A DNA stretch of 64,000 nt, from positions 4,372,501 to 4,436,500 of the forward strand of contig NZ_CP095741.1 in the NCBI RefSeq assembly GCF_023078475.1, given 5' to 3'. This DNA comes from Luteibacter aegosomaticola. Its GTDB lineage: Bacteria > Pseudomonadota > Gammaproteobacteria > Xanthomonadales > Rhodanobacteraceae. Each line of letters starts with the position of its first letter. Position 1 is the first letter of the stretch. The position numbers were made by a program, and so were the translations under genes. The notes beneath the pieces are model-generated. The model worked only from the letters and a program-made list of their open reading frames with translations, did no database searches and had not been told where the DNA came from. Shown here in pieces: positions 7,908-16,730 of the stretch.

Positions 7908-9266
7908 CTAACCCGCGCGCAGCGCGTCGAAGAAGCGCCGTGGCGCACCTTCGAAGCCGCCGTTCGACATGAACACCACGTGGTCGCCCTCACCCGCCTG
8001 CGCGGCGAGTGATTCGACCAGGGCTTCCACCGTCGGCACGGCGGTGCCGCGACCCGACAATGCGCCGGTGACCTTGCCGGCATCCCATGCCAGTTCCGGG
8101 CGGTGCAGGAACACCACGCCATCGGCATCCTGCAGCGACGGCGCCAGCGCATCGGCGTGCGCACCGAGGCGCATGCTGTTCGAGCGTGGCTCGAGCGCGA
8201 CCAGGATGCGAGCCTTGCCGACCTTCGCGCGCAGACCCGCGAGCGTGGTGGCGATGGCCGTGGGGTGGTGAGCGAAGTCGTCGTACACGGTGACACCGCG
8301 TGCTTCGCCGATGACTTCCATGCGCCGGCGAGCATTGGCGAAGCTGGCAAACGCAGGTAGCAAGGCCACCGGGTCGGCGCCGGCGGCCGTGGCCGCAGCG
8401 AGCGCACCCAGCGCGTTCATCACGTTGTGCCGGCCCAGCGAGTTCCAGCGGATCTCGCCGAGCACCACACCCTGGCGGCTCACCCGGAAGTGCGAGCCAT
8501 CGGCGGCGATGAGTTCCGCACGCCAGTCGCCCGTATCGATACCGAAGGTTTCCACCGGCGTCCACGCGCCCATCGCCAGCACTTCGGCCAGATACGGATC
8601 TTCGGCGTTGACGATGAGCCGGCCGTTGCCGGGCACCGTGCGCACGAGGTGGTGGAACTGGCGCTGGATGGCGGCCACGTCGGGGAAGATATCCGCGTGG
8701 TCGTATTCCAGGTTGTTGAGGATGGCGATGCGCGGGCGGTAGTGGACGAACTTCGAACGCTTGTCGAAGAACGCCGAGTCGTACTCATCCGCCTCGATGA
8801 CGAAGGGCTTGCCGCTGCCGCGACGGGCCGAGACATCGAAGTTGCCGGGCACGCCACCGATCAGGAAGCCCGGATCCATGCCGGCCTGGTCGAGCAGGTG
8901 CGCGAGCAGGCTGGTGGTCGTGGTCTTGCCGTGCGTACCGGCCACGGCGAGTACCTCGCGCCCACCGAGCAGGGTTTCGCCGAGCCACTGCGGGCCGGAG
9001 ATGTAGCGCAGGCCTTCGTTGAGCATGTACTCCACGGCCGGGTTGCCGCGGGTCATGGCGTTGCCGACCACGACGAGGTCCGGCGCCGGCTGGAGGTGCT
9101 CAGCCGTATAGCCCTGCATCAGCTCGATGCCGAGGGCTTCGAGCTGGGTGCTCATGGGCGGGTAAACGTTGGCGTCGGAGCCTTCGACCTGCAGGCCGAG
9201 TTCGCGACCGAGCGCGGCCACGCCGCCCATGAAGGTACCGCCGATGCCGAGGATATGGACGCGCAT
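7908..9266 (-). CDS. mpl: UDP-N-acetylmuramate:L-Ala-gamma-D-Glu-meso-DAP ligase
   Basis: A 452-residue Mur-ligase enzyme for cell-wall recycling: it attaches the salvaged tripeptide to UDP-MurNAc. Seen are MRVHILGIGGTFMGGVAALGRE at the start (N-terminal Rossmann), the ATP loop AVAGTHGKTTTTSLLAHLL near residue 110, VIEADEYDSAFFDKRSKF, and the C-terminal DDFAHHPTAI. Length is normal. It sits 52 bases downstream of adk on the same strand. Confidence 0.96.
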   Translation of the reverse strand: MRVHILGIGGTFMGGVAALGRELGLQVEGSDANVYPPMSTQLEALGIELMQGYTAEHLQPAPDLVVVGNAMTRGNPAVEYMLNEGLRYISGPQWLGETLLGGREVLAVAGTHGKTTTTSLLAHLLDQAGMDPGFLIGGVPGNFDVSARRGSGKPFVIEADEYDSAFFDKRSKFVHYRPRIAILNNLEYDHADIFPDVAAIQRQFHHLVRTVPGNGRLIVNAEDPYLAEVLAMGAWTPVETFGIDTGDWRAELIAADGSHFRVSRQGVVLGEIRWNSLGRHNVMNALGALAAATAAGADPVALLPAFASFANARRRMEVIGEARGVTVYDDFAHHPTAIATTLAGLRAKVGKARILVALEPRSNSMRLGAHADALAPSLQDADGVVFLHRPELAWDAGKVTGALSGRGTAVPTVEALVESLAAQAGEGDHVVFMSNGGFEGAPRRFFDALRAG

Positions 9267-9318
9267 GCTTACAGGCTCGCGGCCGGCGCGCGGGGCGCCG
9301 GCGTGTGCTGGGACGGGA

Positions 9319-9900
9319 TCAGGCGCTGGCCGCGCTGGCGTCGTTCAGGGCCGCCTTGATGCGCGCCGTGACGTCGTCGAGGTCGCCGACGCCGTCGACG
9401 ATCTTGAGCTTGCCGCGCTTGGCGTAGAACTCGGCGACCGGAGCGGTCTGGTCGGCGTAGATGCCCAGGCGCTTCTTGACCGTTTCCGGCTCGTCGTCCG
9501 GGCGGTGTTCGGCTTCGAAACGCACTTCGCAACGGGCGACGATGGCATCGAACGGCACTTCGAGCTTGATGACCACATCGAGCGGCTGGCCGATCTTGGC
9601 GAGCACGCTATCCAGCGCGTCGGCCTGGGCCAGGTTGCGCGGGTAGCCATCGAGGATGAAGCCGGGCTTGGCGTCGGCCTGGGCCAGGCGGTGCTCGATG
9701 ATGCCGAGCATGATGTCGTCCGGCAGCAGGTGGCCGGCATCCATCAGGGCCTTGGCCTTCTTGCCGAGCTCGGTCCCTTCCTTGATCTCGCCACGGAGCA
9801 GGTCGCCCGTCGAGATGTGCGGGATACCGTAGTCCTGCTTGAGGCGGGCCGCCTGGGTGCCCTTACCCGAACCGGGGGCGCCGAAAAGCACGAATCGCAT
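9319..9900 (-). CDS. adk: Adenylate kinase
   Basis: A 193-residue kinase converting ATP and AMP to two ADP. Walker A is FGAPGSGKGTQ at residues 6-16, with STGDLLR and GYPRN in the NMP-binding part. The long LID of E. coli Adk is replaced by a short one (RFEAEHRPDDEPETVKKRL), making this the short form. It is first in the leftward operon adk-mpl-LON-SDR and divergent from the phosphofructokinase gene across about 200 bases. Confidence 0.96.
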   Translation of the reverse strand: MRFVLFGAPGSGKGTQAARLKQDYGIPHISTGDLLRGEIKEGTELGKKAKALMDAGHLLPDDIMLGIIEHRLAQADAKPGFILDGYPRNLAQADALDSVLAKIGQPLDVVIKLEVPFDAIVARCEVRFEAEHRPDDEPETVKKRLGIYADQTAPVAEFYAKRGKLKIVDGVGDLDDVTARIKAALNDASAASA

Positions 9901-10102
9901 TGATGCTCCAGTTTACCGGGCTGGCCGGGCTAACCCCGCCGCCGGGCACAATAAAATGGCTCTCACGGTAACGGCAGGGGCGCCACCCCGTCAAACGGCT
10001 GTTACATGGGCGTGGCAGTGCGCCGCAGGGGCCGCCTTCAAGCCACGGCCACGCCGGACGGGTTACCGTAGGGGCCTCGACCGCACCAGAAGGAACCGCA
10101 GC

Positions 10103-11368
10103 ATGGCCGCCGGCAAGCTCCTCTACGCCCAGTCGGGCGGTGTCTCCGCCGTCATCAACGCCACCGCCGCCGGGGTCATCGAGACCGCCCGCGACAAGGG
10201 CATCCCGGTATACGCCGCCCGCAACGGCATCCTCGGCGCCCTCCGCGAGGAGCTGATCGACACCACCAAGGAAGCCAAGGCGAACATCGCCGGGCTGAAG
10301 CACACCCCGGGTGGCGCCTTTGGTTCGTGCCGCTACAAGCTGAAGTCGCTCGAGGAGAACCGGGCCGAGTACGAGCGGCTGATCGCGGTGTTCAAGGCGC
10401 ACGATATCCGCACCTTCCTCTACAACGGTGGCAACGATTCGGCCGATACGGCCAACAAGGTCTCGAAGATCGGCCACGCGCTGGGCTACGAGGTGAACTG
10501 CATCGGCGTGCCCAAGACGATCGATAACGACCTGGTCGTCACCGACAACTGCCCGGGTTTCGGCTCGGTGGCGAAGTACACGGCGATCGCCGTGCGCGAG
10601 GCGAGCCTCGATGTCGCGTCCATGATGGATACCTCGACCAAGGTGTTCATCATCGAGGTGATGGGCCGCCACGCCGGGTGGATCGCCGCGGCCGCAGGCC
10701 TCGCCGGCAGCAAGGCGGGCGATCCGCCGCAGATCATCCTGTTCCCCGAGAACGTCTTCGACCCGGCGGCGTTCCTGGCCAAGGTCAAGGCCACGGTGGA
10801 GAAGGTGGGCTACTGCACCGTCGTGGTTTCCGAGGGCGTGAAGGGTTCCGATGGCAAGTTCCTCGCCGAGTCTGCTGAAACCGGCGCGCGCGATGCCTTC
10901 GGCCATGCCCAGCTGGGCGGTGCCGCCCCGGTGCTCGCCGCGCTGGTGAAAGAGAAGCTCGGCTACAAATATCACTGGGCCCTGCCCGATTACCTGCAGC
11001 GCTCCGCGCGGCATATCGCGGCGAAGGTGGATGTGGAGCAGGCCTATGCCGTGGGCAAGAAGGCCGTGGAGTACGCTGCCGATGGGCTCAACGCGGTGAT
11101 GCCGGTGATCGTGCGCACCTCCGACGAACCCTATAAGTGGAAGATCGAAGCGGCGCCGCTGGACAAGATCGCCAACCAGGAAAAGAAGATGCCGAAGAAC
11201 TTCATCTCGAAAGATGGGTTCGGCATCACGGCGGCCGCGCGGCGTTACCTCGCCCCGCTGATCCTCGGCGAAGCCCCGCCGCCGTATGGCGAGGATGGCC
11301 TGCCGCAATACGTCACGCTGAAGAACACCGCCGTGCCGAAGAAACTGAAAAAATTCGTCCCAGCCTAA
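10103..11368 (+). CDS. pfp: Pyrophosphate-dependent 6-phosphofructokinase
   Basis: A 421-residue phosphofructokinase that phosphorylates fructose 6-phosphate with PPi, reversibly. The phosphoryl-donor site reads YNGGNDSADTANK, where ATP enzymes have GGDGS, and the catalytic loop is PKTIDNDL rather than PGTIDND. Both features mark PPi enzymes, as known for Xanthomonas. MGRHAGWIAAA is the substrate-binding segment. Start is the ATG at 10103 after AGAAGGAA. The window also encodes the two enzymes that consume PPi (hppA, ppa), so they share its phosphoryl donor. A REP element follows the stop. Confidence 0.93.
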   Translation: MAAGKLLYAQSGGVSAVINATAAGVIETARDKGIPVYAARNGILGALREELIDTTKEAKANIAGLKHTPGGAFGSCRYKLKSLEENRAEYERLIAVFKAHDIRTFLYNGGNDSADTANKVSKIGHALGYEVNCIGVPKTIDNDLVVTDNCPGFGSVAKYTAIAVREASLDVASMMDTSTKVFIIEVMGRHAGWIAAAAGLAGSKAGDPPQIILFPENVFDPAAFLAKVKATVEKVGYCTVVVSEGVKGSDGKFLAESAETGARDAFGHAQLGGAAPVLAALVKEKLGYKYHWALPDYLQRSARHIAAKVDVEQAYAVGKKAVEYAADGLNAVMPVIVRTSDEPYKWKIEAAPLDKIANQEKKMPKNFISKDGFGITAAARRYLAPLILGEAPPPYGEDGLPQYVTLKNTAVPKKLKKFVPA

Positions 11369-11385
11369 CCAACGCCCCCGCCGTT

Positions 11386-11480
11386 GTAGGAGCCCACCCT
11401 GTGGGCGACATCTTTCGCGACAACGCCACAGGCCCTGTGGCTCTTTCGCGAACGGCGTCGCCCACAGGGTGGGCTCCTAC
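11386..11480. repeat. Long REP element a (type 1 arm left, type 2 arm right)
   Basis: Begins GTAGGAGCCCACCCTGTGGG and ends with its reverse complement. Left arm continues CGACATCTTTCGC (type 1), right arm is the complement of CGACGCCGTTCGC (type 2). It lies between convergent pfp and udgX, and its terminal CTAC provides the udgX stop codon (TAG at 11477-11479 read leftward). Confidence 0.9.
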
Positions 11481-12886
11481 GTGGGCGGCAGGCTCCCTAT
11501 CAATCGAATGTCGTGGACGAAGGCGGCATACGCTTCGTCGCGGTCTTCCTGCGCGGGCAGGCGTAGCAGATACGAGGGGTGCACGGTCGCCATGGCTTTA
11601 CGCCCATCGGCCAGGGTGAACCATTGGCCGCGCTGCTCCATGAGGCGGAACGCGCTGCCGAAGATCGCCTGCGCCGCCATGGCGCCGAGGCACACCAGCG
11701 CGTCCGGCTGGATCCGGTCGATTTCCGCCGCGAGCCACGGCCGGCACGCGGCCTGCTCTTCCGCATTGGCACGCTTATGCAAGCGGCGCTTACCGCGCGG
11801 TTCGAACTTGAAGTGTTTGACGGTGTTGGTGACATACAGCGCGGCGCGGGGCACGCCGGCATCCGCGAGCGCCTGGTCGAACAACTTCCCGGCGGGTCCG
11901 ATGAAGGGCTTCCCGGCGAGGTCTTCCTGATCGCCCGGCTGTTCGCCGATCACCACGATGCGCGCGTCGTCGGGGCCTTCGCCGAAGACCGTCTGCGTGG
12001 CGGGTCGCCACAGTTCGCAGGCTCGGCAATCCTTCGCCTGCTGGCGTAACTCGGCGAGGCTGCCTGCGGGCACGGCCGTCCCGGCCTTCTGCCATGGCGC
12101 GAACTTCTTCTTCGGCACCGTCGCATCGCGCGCCACCATCGCCTGCATGCGCGGCAGCGCATCGCGGACCAGTTCGGGAATCAGCGAGGCCTCCGGCAAA
12201 TTCTTCCAGTATTTCACCGGCATCTCGCGCTTCATCGCGTCGACCTTCAGGCGCGCCGGGTTGAAGATGCTGCTGTAGTACGTGCGCCATAGGTCTTCGA
12301 GGGCATCGCCGCTCGGTGCATCGGCACGGCTCGCCCCCGCGCCGAAGGACAGCTTTTCGCCATCCCAGTGCGCGGTGCGCGACGGCGTGAGCAGCGACCA
12401 GCGCATGCCGGTGAAGCGACGCACGAAGAACGGTGCCACGCGGGTGACGATATCGTGCTCGGGCTCGAACCAGGCGACGTACACCGTGCCTTCGTCCACC
12501 GCCACCTCGCGGAAGCGCACGAAGGCCTTCATCTTGTGCATGTCGCGGTTCACCTGCTTTACGCAGGTGTGGGCCCAGCTCACATCGTCGTCGGTCGCGA
12601 TGGCCAGCAAGCCCTTTTCGCCGTGGGCCAGCCGCCACAGCATGCGATAGAGCACCGCGTGTCGGCGCGGATCGCTATGCGCCAGCACGGTGTTCGCCAG
12701 GTTGAGGAAATCGCGGGGCACGTTGGGCGGTGTGCCTTCGCGCGGCGGCGGTATCGCATCGTCGCCACCGAACAAGCCGCCGCCCCACTCGACGTCGATG
12801 GGCTCCACGCCAGCCAACAACAGCGCACGTGCCTTGCCGCGCCACTCGCCCAGGTCGGACGGATCATCCAGCGAAACGCGCAGCAT
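11477..12886 (-). CDS. udgX: UdgX-type uracil-DNA glycosylase with N-terminal DUF4130 domain
   Basis: A 469-residue fusion. Residues 1-250 are the DUF4130 domain (LLRVSLDDPSD... YSSIFNPARLK...), found beside DNA-repair radical-SAM proteins. Residues 280-469 are a Fe-S uracil-DNA glycosylase with GEQPGDQED (314-322), Cys287, Cys290, Cys381 and Cys399 as likely cluster ligands, and HPS (436-438). The loop GKRRLHKR (366-372) places His370 where UdgX His attacks the sugar and stays covalently bound to the abasic site. It is coupled to the upstream radical-SAM gene by TGATG (one-base overlap). Its stop codon lies in a REP element. Confidence 0.9.
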   Translation of the reverse strand: MLRVSLDDPSDLGEWRGKARALLLAGVEPIDVEWGGGLFGGDDAIPPPREGTPPNVPRDFLNLANTVLAHSDPRRHAVLYRMLWRLAHGEKGLLAIATDDDVSWAHTCVKQVNRDMHKMKAFVRFREVAVDEGTVYVAWFEPEHDIVTRVAPFFVRRFTGMRWSLLTPSRTAHWDGEKLSFGAGASRADAPSGDALEDLWRTYYSSIFNPARLKVDAMKREMPVKYWKNLPEASLIPELVRDALPRMQAMVARDATVPKKKFAPWQKAGTAVPAGSLAELRQQAKDCRACELWRPATQTVFGEGPDDARIVVIGEQPGDQEDLAGKPFIGPAGKLFDQALADAGVPRAALYVTNTVKHFKFEPRGKRRLHKRANAEEQAACRPWLAAEIDRIQPDALVCLGAMAAQAIFGSAFRLMEQRGQWFTLADGRKAMATVHPSYLLRLPAQEDRDEAYAAFVHDIRLIGSLPPT

Positions 12887-14106
12887 CAGCCGAACAGATC
12901 AGGCTGCGTAGGCATCGGCTCGCGCAGGTCGCGATGCAAGGCCGTGCTTTCGTGGTCGCCGCGCGGGCGGTGGTCCACGGTCTCGACGAAGGGCGCGACC
13001 TTCTTCACCGGCACGCGCAGGCGGATGAGATCGTCATAGCGGATGCGGCGATGGCCGCGCATGGCGATCATCTTGTCCACGGTCTTTACGCCGAGGCCCG
13101 GCACGCGCAGGAGCATGTCGCGCGAGGCCTTGTTCACGTCCACCGGGAACTGCTCGCGGTGGCGCAGCGCCCAGGCCAGCTTCGGATCCACCTCGAGCGA
13201 GAGCATGCCGTCGTCACCCGGCGGCGCGATTTCATCGGCGCGGAAGCCGTAGAAACGCATCAGCCAGTCGGCCTGGTAGAGGCGGTGCTCGCGCACCAGC
13301 GGCGGCGGCTTCAGCGGCAGGATCTTCGAGGCATCCGGGATCGGGCTGAAAGCGGAGTAGTAGACGCGGCGCAGGCGGTAGTTCGTATAGAGGTTGGTGC
13401 TGGCGGTGAGCACATCGCGATCGCTCGCGGCGTCGGCACCGACGATCATCTGGGTGCTCTGCCCCGCCGGCGCGAACTTCGGCGCCTTCTTCTCGGCCTT
13501 TGCCTCGTCGATCGACAGGCGCAGGCGGCCCATGGCGCTGCGGATATCGCCGAGATGCTTCTCCGGCGCCAGTGTTTTCAGGCCGCCTTCGGTGGGCATT
13601 TCCACGTTGATGCTGAGGCGGTCTGCCCAGCGGCCCGCCGCATCGATTAGCTCGGGTGAGGCGTCGGGGATCGTCTTCAGGTGGATGTAGCCGCCGAACT
13701 TGTGGTCGACGCGTAGCGAACGCGCCACGCGGACCAGCTGTTCCATGGTGTAGTCGGGTGACTGGATGATGCCCGACGAAAGAAACAGGCCCTCGATGTA
13801 ATTGCGCCGGTAGAACTCAAGCGTGAGGTTCACCACCTCTTCCGCGGTGAAGCGGGCGCGCGGCACGTTGCTGCTGCGCCGATTCACGCAGTACGCGCAG
13901 TCATACACGCAGAAGTTGGTGAGCAGGATCTTCAGCAGCGAAATGCAACGCCCATCCGGCGCATACGCATGGCAGATACCCATGCCTTCGGTGGAGCCAA
14001 TGCCCCCGGTACCGAGCGAGTTACGACCCTTCCCGCCACTCGACGAGCACGAGGCATCGTACTTGGCGGCATCGGCCAGGATGGCGAGTTTCTCAGAGAT
14101 CTTCAT
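12886..14106 (-). CDS. Putative DNA repair/modification radical SAM protein
   Basis: A 406-residue radical-SAM protein of the type regularly paired with the UdgX/DUF4130 gene. The cluster motif is CVYDCAYC (Cys66, Cys70, Cys73), preceded by Gly-rich SSSGGKGRNSLGTGGIGS and GICHAYAPDGRCISLLKIL. A helix-hairpin-helix DNA-binding segment lies near the C-terminus (RVPGLGVKTVDKMIAMRG). The reaction is unknown; the pairing suggests lesion processing or repair of modified bases. Transcribed first, then udgX with coupled translation. Confidence 0.9.
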   Translation of the reverse strand: MKISEKLAILADAAKYDASCSSSGGKGRNSLGTGGIGSTEGMGICHAYAPDGRCISLLKILLTNFCVYDCAYCVNRRSSNVPRARFTAEEVVNLTLEFYRRNYIEGLFLSSGIIQSPDYTMEQLVRVARSLRVDHKFGGYIHLKTIPDASPELIDAAGRWADRLSINVEMPTEGGLKTLAPEKHLGDIRSAMGRLRLSIDEAKAEKKAPKFAPAGQSTQMIVGADAASDRDVLTASTNLYTNYRLRRVYYSAFSPIPDASKILPLKPPPLVREHRLYQADWLMRFYGFRADEIAPPGDDGMLSLEVDPKLAWALRHREQFPVDVNKASRDMLLRVPGLGVKTVDKMIAMRGHRRIRYDDLIRLRVPVKKVAPFVETVDHRPRGDHESTALHRDLREPMPTQPDLFG

Positions 14107-14192
14107 GGGGATGCCTATGGTGCCTCGTCCGCCCCCAAACCGCGTGAAGACCCGGGTGACGTATCATCGGGGGTCGATACCTGGAGCGCGCC

Positions 14193-15479
14193 ATGGACCT
14201 GATTATTCGCCACGCCAATCTTCCCGACGGCCGCAAGGATGTCGATATCGGGATCGAAGCTGGGCGGTTCGCGGCGATCCAGCCGGCGCTGCCCGCGAAG
14301 GGCGTGGAGGAGATCGATGCGCAGGGGCGGCTGGTGGCGCCGCCGTTCGTCGATGCGCATTTCCATATGGATGCCACGCTTTCGCTGGGCCTGCCGCGGC
14401 TCAATGCCTCGGGCACCCTGCTTGAGGGCATTGCACTGTGGGGCGAGCTGAAGCCGGAGCTCACCCACGAAGCCCTCGTGAAGCGTGCCCTCGCCTATTG
14501 CGACATGGCCGTGGCGCAAGGCCTGCTCTCGATCCGCAGCCACGTGGATGTGTGCGATGACCGCCTGCTGGCGACGGAAGCGTTGCTGGAAGTGAAGCGT
14601 AAGGTCGCCCCGTACCTGCATCTGGAACTGGTGGCCTTTCCGCAGGATGGCCTGCTACGTTCGAAGACGGCGAAGGCGAACCTGGTTCGCGCACTGGACA
14701 TGGGTGTCGACGTGGTCGGCGGCATCCCGCATTTCGAACGCACCATGGCCGACGGGGCCGAGTCGATCCGCTGGTTGTGCGAACTCGCTGCCGAGCGCGG
14801 CCTGCGCGTGGACATGCATTGCGATGAGTCCGACGACCCGTGGTCGCGGCACATCGAGACGCTGGCGGCGGAAACCGTGCGTACCGGCTTGCAGGGCCGT
14901 GTCACCGGTTCGCATCTCACGTCCATGCACTCCATGGATAACTACTACGTCTCGAAGCTGCTACCGCTGATCGCGGAAGCCGGCGTGCACGCCATCGCGA
15001 ATCCGCTGATTAACATCACGCTGCAGGGCCGCCACGATACCTACCCGAAGCGCCGTGGCATGACCCGCGTGCCGGAGCTGCTCGCCGCCGGGGTCAACGT
15101 CGCCTTCGGCCACGATTGCGTGATGGACCCCTGGTACGGCATGGGCTCGGGCGACATGCTCGAGGTGGCGCACATGGGCTTGCACGTGGCGCAGATGACC
15201 TCGACCGCCGGTGTCGCACAGTGCTTCGATGCCGTAACGACCAACGCGGCGCGGGTGCTAGGCCTCGAAGGCTACGGAATCGCGCCGGGGCATCGTGCGG
15301 ACTTCGTGCTGCTCCAGGCCGGCGACACCTACGAGGCGATTCGCCTGAAGGCCAACCGCCTGCTGGTCGTTCGCGGGGGCGCGATCCTCGCCCGCTCAGC
15401 TGAACGGCGCTCGGAGCTCTTCCTGCCGGAAAGCCCGGAAAATCTGACACTTGAGTTCCGGCCCGGATCGATTTACTGA
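14193..15479 (+). CDS. Cytosine deaminase homologue, probable 5-methylcytosine-type deaminase
   Basis: A 428-residue amidohydrolase, same length and pattern as E. coli CodA. Metal ligands are His56 and His58 (VDAHFHMD), His209 (HCDE) and Asp308 (GHD); Glu212 is the proton shuttle and His241 is in TGSHLTS. CodA has GHDDVFDPW, where the second Asp (Asp314) holds cytosine tightly; here it is GHDCVMDPW, with Cys309 in that place. Published CodA homologues lacking that Asp deaminate 5-methylcytosine to thymine. Substrate assignment is therefore an inference. No permease gene is adjacent. Start ATG at 14193 after TGGAG; divergent from the radical-SAM gene. Confidence 0.85.
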   Translation: MDLIIRHANLPDGRKDVDIGIEAGRFAAIQPALPAKGVEEIDAQGRLVAPPFVDAHFHMDATLSLGLPRLNASGTLLEGIALWGELKPELTHEALVKRALAYCDMAVAQGLLSIRSHVDVCDDRLLATEALLEVKRKVAPYLHLELVAFPQDGLLRSKTAKANLVRALDMGVDVVGGIPHFERTMADGAESIRWLCELAAERGLRVDMHCDESDDPWSRHIETLAAETVRTGLQGRVTGSHLTSMHSMDNYYVSKLLPLIAEAGVHAIANPLINITLQGRHDTYPKRRGMTRVPELLAAGVNVAFGHDCVMDPWYGMGSGDMLEVAHMGLHVAQMTSTAGVAQCFDAVTTNAARVLGLEGYGIAPGHRADFVLLQAGDTYEAIRLKANRLLVVRGGAILARSAERRSELFLPESPENLTLEFRPGSIY

Positions 15480-15554
15480 ACGCGGCGGTTCAATAGCTGT
15501 CGCGTCACTTAATTACTTTCGCGAGTCTTTCAAAAACACGTTCTTTCGTTCAGG

Positions 15555-15575
15555 TTCGCATTCCTAGGATGCGAA
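15555..15575. promoter_or_regulatory. Palindrome upstream of the RcnB-like pair, possible operator
   Basis: TTCGCAT, seven bases containing CCTAGG, then ATGCGAA. It lies about 45-65 bases upstream of the first rcnB-like start, where a repressor or activator would act. No T-run follows, so a terminator is less likely. Confidence 0.4.
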
Positions 15576-15618
15576 TCGTCGGTCCCACCTGCGGATCGTC
15601 ACCTGAGAGAAAGCCGTG

Positions 15619-16059
15619 ATGAAAACCCTGCTGCGTACTGCCCTTGCTGCCCTGGCGCTTGCCGCCACCACGGCCGCCGTGGCGGCTCCGGACCATGACC
15701 ACGACCGTGGCCACGACCGCGACCGCGACCACCACGGCTACGACAACCGTGGCCGCGGCGACTGGCACCACGACAACGGCTGGCACGGCCATCGCCCGCC
15801 GCCGCCCCCGCCGCGCTATTACGGCCACGGCTATTACCACGGCCCGTCGTACTACCACCGCCCGCCGCCCCCGCCGCCGCGTTACTACGGCCATTGGGAA
15901 CGCGGCCACCGTTACTACGGCCGCAACGTGGTGGTGTACGACTACGGCAGCTACCGCCTGCGCCCGCCGCCGCGTGGCTACCACTGGGTCCGTGAGGACA
16001 ACAGTTTCCTGCTTGTCGCCATCGCGACCGGCGTCATCTTCGACATCGCCACCCGCTAA
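15619..16059 (+). CDS. RcnB-family His/Pro-rich periplasmic protein
   Basis: A 146-residue protein with a clear signal peptide (to about residue 22, cleavage after AVAA). The mature N-terminus is packed with His, Asp and Arg (DHDHDRGHDRDRDHH), then Pro-Tyr blocks (RPPPPPPRYYGHGYY repeated), and ends with the RcnB-like module PPPRGYHWVREDNSFLLVAIATGVI. RcnB in E. coli is a periplasmic protein tied to Ni/Co efflux; the His-rich stretch here suggests metal binding. Start is the ATG at 15619; GTG at 15616 is also in frame. Sixteen bases separate it from a paralogue, so both form an operon. Confidence 0.82.
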   Translation: MKTLLRTALAALALAATTAAVAAPDHDHDRGHDRDRDHHGYDNRGRGDWHHDNGWHGHRPPPPPPRYYGHGYYHGPSYYHRPPPPPPRYYGHWERGHRYYGRNVVVYDYGSYRLRPPPRGYHWVREDNSFLLVAIATGVIFDIATR

Positions 16060-16074
16060 ATCCGGAGACACACC

Positions 16075-16470
16075 ATGAAGATGCTTGGCAAACTCGCTTT
16101 CTGCCTCGTCGCTGCCGGCAGCATCGCTCCCGCGTTCGCCTGGGACCCGCCGCCCCCGCCGGGACACGACGACCACCATGACGACCGCGACCATCGCGAC
16201 GATCACCGTGATGACCATCGCGACGATCATCACTATGACGCCCGCTATGACCATCACGATGACCGCGGCCCGCCCCCGGGCCACATGCGCCACGACTGGC
16301 AGCGCGGCCACCGTTACGACGGCCGCGTCGTTGTAGTCGATGATTGGCGCACCCGCCGCCTGCGCGAGCCGCCGCGTGGTTACCACTGGGTGCGCGATGA
16401 CGATGACGGCCAGTTCCTGCTCGTCGCCGTCGCCACCGGCATCATCACCGACATCGTGCTCCAGCACTAA
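16075..16470 (+). CDS. RcnB-family His/Asp-rich periplasmic protein, paralogue
   Basis: A 131-residue paralogue of the preceding gene. The signal peptide runs to about residue 22 (cleavage after AFA). The mature part carries a repeated four-residue pattern DHRD/DHHD over residues 31-63, then the same C-terminal module (REPPRGYHWVRDDDDGQFLLVAVATGIITDIV). The Asp/His repeat is a plausible divalent-metal sponge; this is inference. It follows the first copy after 15 bases. No metal transporter is adjacent. Confidence 0.82.
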   Translation: MKMLGKLAFCLVAAGSIAPAFAWDPPPPPGHDDHHDDRDHRDDHRDDHRDDHHYDARYDHHDDRGPPPGHMRHDWQRGHRYDGRVVVVDDWRTRRLREPPRGYHWVRDDDDGQFLLVAVATGIITDIVLQH

Positions 16471-16497
16471 GGCACGTTTGGGGCAAGGACGCCCCCC

Positions 16498-16625
16498 GTA
16501 GGAGCCCACCCTGTGGGCGACATCTTTCGCCAAAACGCCGCAGGCCCTGTGGCTCTTCCGCGAACGGCGTCGCCCACAGGGTGGGCTCCTACGCGAACGG
16601 CGTCGCCCACAGGGTGGGCTCCTAC
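16498..16625. repeat. Long REP element b (type 1, then two type 2 arms)
   Basis: A complete REP pair at 16498-16592 (left type 1, right type 2) followed by an extra direct copy of the type 2 arm (CGAACGGCGTCGCCCACAGG...CTCCTAC) ending at 16625. It lies between the RcnB-like genes and hppA, both rightward. Confidence 0.9.
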
Positions 16626-16730
16626 CGTTTATGGGCGGTGCCTTGCGCAGCGCACAACATGTTTCCGCGCCTCCCCTGCCTATACTCGGGGTGAGCCCTT
16701 CATGGGCTCCCACAATTCGGGGAGGCTTCG

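Noticed and set aside
9990..10015. AACGGCTGTTACAT near adk/pfp as a second activator site with a sigma54 promoter
   Set aside because: Only a half-palindrome matches, and the following TGGCAGTGCGCCGC has nine, not ten, bases between GG and GC, with no TTGC box.
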